15,181 bases of DNA, taken from the NCBI GenBank assembly GCA_037445895.1, contig JBBIJO010000030.1:1-15181 (forward strand). The letters are read 5' to 3'. The stretch comes from JBBIJO01 sp037445895. GTDB taxonomy: Bacteria; Bacteroidota; Ignavibacteria; Kapaibacteriales; UBA2268. Shown piece after piece: positions 7,040 to 12,430 of the stretch (the first letter of the stretch is position 1; every line of letters begins with the position of its first letter). The notes beneath the pieces were generated by a model. That model did no database searches and was not told the origin of the DNA. It was given only the letters and a program-made list of their open reading frames with translations. Both the position numbers and the translations under genes were made by a program.

Positions 7040-8903
7040 GACACGAGCCCGTATCCCAATTAGTCAGCACCCTCATTCAGTAATGAAACAGGATGGGGGC
7101 GAAATTGGGGCGAAAGTTACTATTGAAATAAATGGTAAACCCTACTCTGCCCAATTAGGGACAACGATACTCGAAGCTTGTAAAATGAACAACATTCATA
7201 TTCCAACTTTGTGTTACCACGAAGATTTATGTTTGGCTGGTGTTTGTAGAATTTGTGTTGTTGAAATCGAGGGGATGCGGACTCTACAAGCCTCTTGCAC
7301 ATATCCTATTACCAACCCTTTGAAGCTTTGGACATCGTCGGAAAAAGTTCGGAAAGCACGTCGCCATATCCTTGATTTGTTGCTCAGCGAACATTATGGA
7401 GAATGTTATTCTTGCGTTAGAAACAATAACTGCGCGTTACAAAGATTAGCCAAAGAATATGGTGTCGATTTTTATCGCTTTGGGCATATAACGCAGCCGC
7501 GTTATGAAATTGACCGTTCCAGTTATTCAGTTGTTCGCGATATGAACAAATGCGTTCTTTGCAAACGATGTGTTCGGACCTGCATCGATTTGCAAGAGGT
7601 TGGAGTTTTGGAAGCAACTCGTAAAGGCTATTCGACTCTGATTTCTACATTTATGGACAAACCACTTGCAGATGTAATTTGCATCAATTGCGGTCAGTGT
7701 ATTAATCGATGCCCGACAGGTGCTTTGCATGCTAAAGACCCTTCGGACGAAGTCTGGGAATCTATCGACAGTCCCACTAAACATGTTGTTGTTCAAATTG
7801 CACCTTCAATTCGTGCTTCTATTGGCGAAGAATTTGGGTTGCCACCGGGTCAATCAATGACGGGACAGCTTGTTACTGCACTTCGTATGATGGGTTTCGA
7901 TAGGGTGTTCGATACCGATTTTGCAGCAGACCTTACCATTATTGAAGAAGGGACGGAGTTACTTCTTCGGTTAAAGAGAAAGATTCTCGAAGGAGACAAC
8001 TCTGTCAAGTTACCTCAATTTACTTCGTGCAGTCCGGGCTGGATTAAATATATAGAGCATTTTTATCCTGAATATTTAGACTATCTTTCAACTTGTAAAT
8101 CTCCACAACAAATGTTTGGTGCAGTTATTAAAACATTTTATGCAAATGAATATGGGCTACATCCAGGGGATATTGTAACTGTAGCAGTGATGCCTTGCTC
8201 AGCGAAAAAATTCGAATGCAATCGTCCCGAAATGAATTCTTCGGGGTATAAAGATATTGACTATGGGCTTACGACGCGCGAACTTGCTCAAATGATTAAG
8301 GAGGCGGGAATATATTTACCTGAATTACCCAAAAATCATTTCGATAAGCCTTTCGGCGATGCATCTGGCGCCGGCTTAATTTTTGGTGCGACAGGAGGTG
8401 TTATGGAAGCAGCTTTGCGAACGGTATTTGAAATTGTTACAGGGCGTGAAGTTCCTTTCAAAAATCTTGACATTGTTCCTTGTAGAGGTATGGATGGTGT
8501 TCGACAATCTTCTATTAAACTCGAAAATGTTAAGCCTGAATGGAAATTCCTTGAAGGTATCGAACTCAAATTTTTGATTGCACACGGAACGGCAAATGCT
8601 AAAAGAGTAATGGAAGCGTTGAAGAATGGGGGATTGAACGATGTGCATTTTGTCGAAATTATGGGTTGCCCAGGAGGCTGCATTGGGGGTGGTGGACAAC
8701 CAATCCCAACTTCACCAGAAATACGTCGAAAGCGCGCGGAAGCCATATATAATGAAGACGCAGAGCTTCCTATTCGGAAATCACATGAAAATCCACATAT
8801 CAATTATATATACGAAAAATTCCTTACCGACGGTCCGTGTGGGCATCTTTCCCATAGACTTTTGCACACTCATTACATTAAGCGGGGGAAATATATAGTA
8901 TAA
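7026..8903 (+). CDS. hydA: [FeFe]-hydrogenase catalytic subunit HydA, NADH-linked (NuoG-like N-terminus)
   Basis: This is the catalytic subunit that reduces protons or oxidises H2 at an H-cluster. Positions count from upstream ATG 7014; subtract 4 for the preferred ATG 7026. A [2Fe-2S] domain has C67, C78, C81 and C95. A His-Cys [4Fe-4S] site has H127, C131, C134 and C140. A two-[4Fe-4S] ferredoxin domain has C180/183/186/190 and C223/226/229/233. The H-cluster domain has L1 TSCSPGW (337-343), L2 MPCSAKKFE (393-401) and L3 MGCPGGCIGGGGQP (550-563), with ligands C395, C552 and C556. The C-terminus (about 588-621) is the small-subunit-like tail fused on. In L1 the second Cys of the usual TSCCPxW is Ser340. 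It has no signal peptide, so it is cytosolic. It overlaps the NuoF-like gene by 14 nt. The maturases HydE, HydF and HydG are not in the window. Confidence 0.97.
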   Translation: MEINKTRARIPISQHPHSVMKQDGGEIGAKVTIEINGKPYSAQLGTTILEACKMNNIHIPTLCYHEDLCLAGVCRICVVEIEGMRTLQASCTYPITNPLKLWTSSEKVRKARRHILDLLLSEHYGECYSCVRNNNCALQRLAKEYGVDFYRFGHITQPRYEIDRSSYSVVRDMNKCVLCKRCVRTCIDLQEVGVLEATRKGYSTLISTFMDKPLADVICINCGQCINRCPTGALHAKDPSDEVWESIDSPTKHVVVQIAPSIRASIGEEFGLPPGQSMTGQLVTALRMMGFDRVFDTDFAADLTIIEEGTELLLRLKRKILEGDNSVKLPQFTSCSPGWIKYIEHFYPEYLDYLSTCKSPQQMFGAVIKTFYANEYGLHPGDIVTVAVMPCSAKKFECNRPEMNSSGYKDIDYGLTTRELAQMIKEAGIYLPELPKNHFDKPFGDASGAGLIFGATGGVMEAALRTVFEIVTGREVPFKNLDIVPCRGMDGVRQSSIKLENVKPEWKFLEGIELKFLIAHGTANAKRVMEALKNGGLNDVHFVEIMGCPGGCIGGGGQPIPTSPEIRRKRAEAIYNEDAELPIRKSHENPHINYIYEKFLTDGPCGHLSHRLLHTHYIKRGKYIV

Positions 8904-8929
8904 ATAAAATTGTATAATATGAAGATATA

Positions 8930-8959
8930 CAAAGCTTTACCACTTATGGTAGAGCTTTG
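8930..8959. terminator. Bidirectional terminator-like hairpin between hydA and metF-type gene
   Basis: A 13-bp stem (8930-8942 with 8947-8959, one G-U pair on the + strand, CTTA loop) lies between two convergent genes, 26 nt after the hydA stop. Neither side has a clean T-run, but both flanks are T/A-rich. Position and stability fit a shared terminator. Confidence 0.65.
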
Positions 8960-8990
8960 CTGTGTAAAATAAGCATTTTATCTGTTATTC

Positions 8991-10853
8991 CTAAAAAATT
9001 ATTCCGTTGAATGTTTGGAAAACACTTTCGATTCGACCAAAGGGTGCAGAAATTTGAACTCCTTGAATCATATCTTTAATTCTTGTTAGTGTTTCGCGGG
9101 CAATCTGAATTCCTTCGGCAAGGCTCATCTCCTTTGAGTCTTGCACCTTGCGTAATCGTTCCATAATTGTTTCGGGAACATAACAGCCGGGAACTTCATT
9201 GTTCATAAACTCGGCGTTTCGCAGCGAAGTCAAGGGCCAAAGCCCGGCAATAATAGGCAAACGGTAATGCTCGATTTTTCGAACAAACTTTTCAAATTGG
9301 TCGACATCGAAAACTGGTTGGGTCACAATATATTCTGCGCCAGCATCAACTTTCCAATAGAGGCGGCGAAGTTCTTCTTCGATATTTATAGCAACAGGAT
9401 TTGCTCCTACACCGATAAAGAATCCAGTCGGCTCACCGATTGGTAATCCGGCAATATCTAATCCATGATTCAAACGATTTAGAATGTTAACCAATCCAAT
9501 CGAATCTACATCGAATACGGCTGTTGCATCGGGATAAGTGCCTAACTTTGGGGGGTCGCCCGTGATAGCTAAAATGTTCCGAATTCCTAATGCATAAGCC
9601 CCAAGCAAGTCCGATTGAATACCAATAACATTTCTATCGCGGCAAACAAAGTGTAGGACAGTTTCGATTCCAACTTCTCGTTGAATTTGGACAGCAAGCG
9701 ATACTGCACTCATTCGGGCACTTGCCCTTGGTCCATCGGGGATGTTAATGACATCAATTCCATAGTAATATAATTCCCTTGCTTTTTCGATTTCTTTACG
9801 AGCAGTAACGCCTCGCGGCGAAAGAAGTTCAACAAAAGTAACGAAATGACCATCGACAAGTCGACGAGCAAGACGCGATTTCTTTGCTTTTTCAATTACT
9901 TCAACTTTCGAGGTATGTTTGGCTTCTATTTTGCTTAATGCTTTATTTATTAATTTAGGTTGCAGAGCCGAGATTGCCGAACGCATCTTCTTGATGTGCT
10001 CCGGACCAGTTCCACAACATCCGCCGATTACGTTGGCACCCGATTGAATCAATAGTTTTGCGTATTCTGCAAAATATTCAGGCGAGGCAAGATAAATGTT
10101 TCTGCCATCGACATTTTTCGGTTTTCCTGCGTTAGGCATAATCGAAATAGGCAAATCGGTCAGTTTGCGGACAGTTTCCAACCACGAAAGCATTGTTTGT
10201 GGGCCAACGGTGCAGTTTACACCAATACAATCGGCACCAAAAGATGTAAGCTGTTCAATGGTTGTTTCGGGGTCGGCACCAGTTATCGTATTGCCATCTT
10301 CGTCGATTGTAACTTGAGCGATAATCGGGATTGTAGTGAGCTTTTTCGCCGCCAAAATTGCTTGATGTAGTTCGTCCAAATTTACGAAGGTTTCGAAAAT
10401 GAGTATATCTACTCCACCATCGAGCAAACCTCGCACTTGTTCGGCAAAGAAATCTTGTGCTTCCTCGCGTGCTATTGGGCCGAGTGGTTCAATTTGAATG
10501 CCAAGTGGACCAACCGAACCAGCAACCAATACTTCGTCTTTTGCTATTTCCCGGGCGAGTTCTGCGCCACGGCGATTAATTTCATACAATTTATCTTGGA
10601 GATTGAAACGTCTCAATTTGAATCTATTTGCTCCAAAGGTATTTGTTTCGATGACATCGGCACCAGCCAATTTGTAGTCGCGATGAATTTGCTTGACTAA
10701 TTCAGGATTGGAAAGATTAACCTCTTCGAAACAGCGATTAATAAAGATGCCACGCTGATAAAGCTCGGTTCCCATCCCTCCATCGAAAAGGATTGCCTTT
10801 TGCCGAACGATTTCATTAAAGTTGACCACGTTTCCAAATTTTAAATTAAACAA
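8991..10853 (-). CDS. Fused homocysteine S-methyltransferase / 5,10-methylenetetrahydrofolate reductase
   Basis: Two one-carbon enzymes are joined in 620 residues, the layout known from B. subtilis YitJ. The N-terminal half (about 18-290) is a homocysteine methyltransferase barrel. It begins with DGGMGTE (24-30) and has the zinc-binding cysteines C214 (GVNCTVGP) and C279-C280 (GGCCGTGP). The C-terminal half (about 336-615) is a MetF-like FAD-dependent reductase making 5-methyl-THF, with VELLSPRG (341-348), ITGDPPKLG (430-438) and TQPVFD (511-516). There is no cobalamin-binding or activation domain, so this is not full MetH. The start is uncertain: TTG 10853 is given, and GTG 10829 (MVNFNEIVRQK) is a reasonable shorter option that still keeps the first motif. 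The gene is on the - strand, convergent with hydA, with a promoter-like TATTTTTG at 10866-10873. Confidence 0.93.
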   Translation of the reverse strand: MFNLKFGNVVNFNEIVRQKAILFDGGMGTELYQRGIFINRCFEEVNLSNPELVKQIHRDYKLAGADVIETNTFGANRFKLRRFNLQDKLYEINRRGAELAREIAKDEVLVAGSVGPLGIQIEPLGPIAREEAQDFFAEQVRGLLDGGVDILIFETFVNLDELHQAILAAKKLTTIPIIAQVTIDEDGNTITGADPETTIEQLTSFGADCIGVNCTVGPQTMLSWLETVRKLTDLPISIMPNAGKPKNVDGRNIYLASPEYFAEYAKLLIQSGANVIGGCCGTGPEHIKKMRSAISALQPKLINKALSKIEAKHTSKVEVIEKAKKSRLARRLVDGHFVTFVELLSPRGVTARKEIEKARELYYYGIDVINIPDGPRASARMSAVSLAVQIQREVGIETVLHFVCRDRNVIGIQSDLLGAYALGIRNILAITGDPPKLGTYPDATAVFDVDSIGLVNILNRLNHGLDIAGLPIGEPTGFFIGVGANPVAINIEEELRRLYWKVDAGAEYIVTQPVFDVDQFEKFVRKIEHYRLPIIAGLWPLTSLRNAEFMNNEVPGCYVPETIMERLRKVQDSKEMSLAEGIQIARETLTRIKDMIQGVQISAPFGRIESVFQTFNGIIF

Positions 10854-10865
10854 AATTTATGTTTA

Positions 10866-10873
10866 CAAAAATA
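10866..10873 (-). promoter_or_regulatory. Promoter-like TATTTTTG upstream of the methyltransferase/reductase gene
   Basis: On the - strand the sequence reads TATTTTTG, matching TAnnTTTG. It lies 12 nt before the TTG start or 36 nt before the GTG alternative. The short leader for the TTG start slightly favours GTG 10829 if this promoter is real. Confidence 0.3.
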
Positions 10874-10948
10874 ATGTTAAATATGATAAAGTCGATTTTT
10901 TAGAAGTTCAAAAATTTAGAATCTATAATTTTTAATCTTGTTTTTTTC

Positions 10949-11431
10949 TTATTGCAATTTATTGATATATTCTTTTAAAATATTGGAAAATGACCTTAAA
11001 TATACGGGAATTCGAGTTACTTCCGTATCAATTAACCAAAATTTTCTTTTTCCTTCGACCTTCAATTCTAAGTAAAGTCCCCCTTGGTCGTGTGCATCGG
11101 GGACTCCAAAAACAATCGTAGTATCGTTTAGAAGTTCTTCGGGCACTTTGTGAATTATATCCTTCACTATATCATATTTCGACTGAGGTAGTTGAATAAA
11201 TTGACCTTCGTAAAGTCGTTGCTCGGGATAGATGTCGGCGGTGTCTTCGTAAAGTTTCCCATTTTCGATTTTGAATATTTCGATACAAGGCTCGCCCAAA
11301 CATTCTCCGAAAAAACTCCCAAAAACTATGTAATTTGTATCGTAGGATGGACCGGCCGAATCATCTTTGCAACTAGTTGCTATTCCTAAAATAGCAAAAA
11401 CGCAAACAATTTTGAGTAGAAGGCTTTTCAT
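10949..11431 (-). CDS. Small lipoprotein of unknown function
   Basis: I do not recognise a characterised family. From ATG 11431 the 160-residue product has a basic start, a hydrophobic stretch and a lipobox ending ATSC (C21) followed by KDD, so it should be exported and lipid-anchored. The mature part has a F-G-x-C-x-G-x-C-like segment (FGECLGEPCIEIFKI), a LYEDT turn, and a C-terminal half of alternating strands. These include DQGGLYLEL and FWLIDTEVTRIPVYL, ending in a helix. Uncharacterised Bacteroidota lipoproteins with similar segments exist to my recollection, but I cannot verify this. An upstream in-frame ATG at 11443 is less likely: GGAA between the two ATGs is spaced for the second. 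It is upstream of the methyltransferase gene on the same strand, but the 95-base gap with a promoter-like block suggests separate expression. Confidence 0.8.
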   Translation of the reverse strand: MKSLLLKIVCVFAILGIATSCKDDSAGPSYDTNYIVFGSFFGECLGEPCIEIFKIENGKLYEDTADIYPEQRLYEGQFIQLPQSKYDIVKDIIHKVPEELLNDTTIVFGVPDAHDQGGLYLELKVEGKRKFWLIDTEVTRIPVYLRSFSNILKEYINKLQ

Positions 11432-11472
11432 TGTATTCCACATCGTTTCTTAAAAATTTTATTTTTCCCAAT

Positions 11473-11488
11473 CCAAAATACAAAAATA
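11473..11488 (-). promoter_or_regulatory. Promoter-like TATTTTTG/TATTTTGG block before the lipoprotein gene
   Basis: On the - strand two adjacent 8-mers read TATTTTTG then TATTTTGG, nearly the same as the tandem block before hslU. They end 41 nt before ATG 11431, a good distance for a promoter. Confidence 0.4.
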
Positions 11489-11826
11489 TTTGAAATATAG
11501 AGCAAATCTCGCCTGAATAAATCATATTTAAAAAATTTCTGGGGGAATATGTTCCTTTGTATCAACTTGTGGAAGTTACCGACAATCGGGTGGATAAGAT
11601 GGTGGCACAAAGAAATGACGTAATATTGAGCAGAACAAGGGATTGTGTAACTACTTGTTCAAAACAAAGCAAGGATTTTAACAGATGGATGAATTCGTCG
11701 GGTCCGGGAATGAAATGTATAGATAATTTGCAAATTGTTTATACAATCATCACCACAGGTTAACCCTTTTGTTATTTAGGAGTATACTTTTATCTGTTTG
11801 AATTTTAATAATTTCATTTTCTTTTA

Positions 11827-11834
11827 TAATTTTG
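11827..11834 (+). promoter_or_regulatory. Promoter-like TAATTTTG before gcvH
   Basis: TAATTTTG matches TAnnTTTG exactly and is followed by CTTTTTAA, as before the receiver gene. A TTTG at 11797-11800 lies 26 nt upstream, a little further than the spacing usually given for the -33 element. It sits 23 nt before ATG 11858. Confidence 0.4.
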
Positions 11835-11857
11835 CTTTTTAAATAATGGAGAAGATT

Positions 11858-12238
11858 ATGTTTTTTCCCGAAGACTTAAAGTATACTAAAGACCACGAGT
11901 GGATTCGAGTCGAAGGAAACATTGGCACAATCGGAATAACCGACCACGCACAAAGTGAACTTGGTGATGTTGTTTTTGTCGATATTCCCGAGGACATTTC
12001 CGAAATTACTAATGGCAAGGCGTTCGGAACAATTGAAGCGGTTAAAACCGTTGCCGATATTTACGCCCCGGTTAGTGGGAAAGTCGTCGAAATTAACTTC
12101 GCAGTCAACGAGAATCCCGAAATTGTCAACAAAGACCCTTATGGCGAAGGTTGGCTTATAAAAATCGAACTTGCGAATCCCGATGAACTAAGCGATTTGC
12201 TCGATGTAAATGCATATAAGCAACTAATCGGACAGTAA
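11858..12238 (+). CDS. gcvH: Glycine cleavage system H protein (lipoyl carrier)
   Basis: GcvH is the lipoylated shuttle of the glycine cleavage system. It carries the aminomethyl group between the P, T and L enzymes in the cytosol and can also act in lipoate relay. The 126 residues open with MFFPEDLKYTKDHEW and contain the lipoyl site EAVKTVAD with K63 on the hairpin tip, followed by APVSGKVVEIN. Length matches E. coli (129). ATG 11858 is chosen because GGAG (11848-11851) lies 6 nt before it and because family members start MxxPxDLKYT. An in-frame ATG at 11846 would add MEKI and overlaps that ribosome site. No gcvT, gcvP or lpd is nearby, so it is a solitary locus. Confidence 0.96.
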   Translation: MFFPEDLKYTKDHEWIRVEGNIGTIGITDHAQSELGDVVFVDIPEDISEITNGKAFGTIEAVKTVADIYAPVSGKVVEINFAVNENPEIVNKDPYGEGWLIKIELANPDELSDLLDVNAYKQLIGQ

Positions 12239-12430
12239 TTTTTCTTTGACATTCGAGGGTTTCAACAAATTAATCCCTGTCGTTGCAAAAAGGATTGTTG
12301 AAACATTAAATTTGCAGTGACAGGGATTGTTCCATCAAAGGCGAGGACATAGCGAGGTTTGTTAGCAACACAGCGTCTTGTTGATAGAGAAGACTTGATT
12401 GATAGTTTATAAAATAAAATATATTGAATT
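12239..12430. other. Structured spacer between gcvH and the CAP protein gene
   Basis: Besides the interleaved inverted repeats, this 192-base spacer has a direct repeat GCGAGG at 12341-12346 and 12352-12357 (11-base period) and a small hairpin GTCTT/AAGAC (12375-12379 with 12390-12394). No coding frame is supported. Its composition from 12259 to about 12400 is richer in G and C than the AT-rich leader that follows it. Confidence 0.45.
12259..12328. repeat. Two interleaved inverted repeats between gcvH and the CAP protein gene
   Basis: Arm A GTTTCAACAA (12259-12268) is perfectly complementary to A' (12295-12304). Arm B AATCCCTGTCGTTGCAAA (12272-12289) pairs over 18 bp with B' (12311-12328), using two G-U pairs in RNA. 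The order is A-B-A'-B', so the stems interlock or exclude each other. No T-run follows, which argues against a simple terminator. The unit appears once in this window. Confidence 0.75.

Larger units (their letters stand above)
11444..11845. other. Intergenic region between divergent lipoprotein gene and gcvH
   Basis: This gap of about 400 bases holds the - strand promoter-like block at 11473-11488 and the + strand block at 11827-11834. Between them, 11541-11763 is less AT-rich. It contains GGGGGA (11541-11546), the inverted repeat GGAA-TATG-TTCC (11544-11555) and a 68-codon + strand frame (TTG 11557 to 11763). The translation has no recognisable motif. A 24-codon frame from ATG 11549 overlaps it. 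I do not call a gene, but the base composition differs from the flanking spacer, so an RNA or gene remnant is possible. Confidence 0.4.

Noticed and set aside
8336..8803. 155-codon open frame on the - strand inside hydA
   Set aside because: It lies opposite the H-cluster domain, whose motifs are intact on the + strand. The translation has no domain pattern and reflects the codon use of hydA read backwards.
11557..11763. 68-residue protein gene starting at TTG
   Set aside because: The start is weak, the purine-rich site is 10 nt away, and the translation shows no domain, signal peptide or membrane helix. It is kept only as an observation.
12272..12304. CRISPR-repeat-like segment ending GTTGAAAC
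   Set aside because: The ending resembles many CRISPR repeats, but only one copy is present, with no spaced second repeat and no cas gene.
12259..12328. Integron attC site
   Set aside because: The interlocked inverted repeats lack the paired RYYYAAC and GTTRRRY core sites, and there is no integrase or cassette array.
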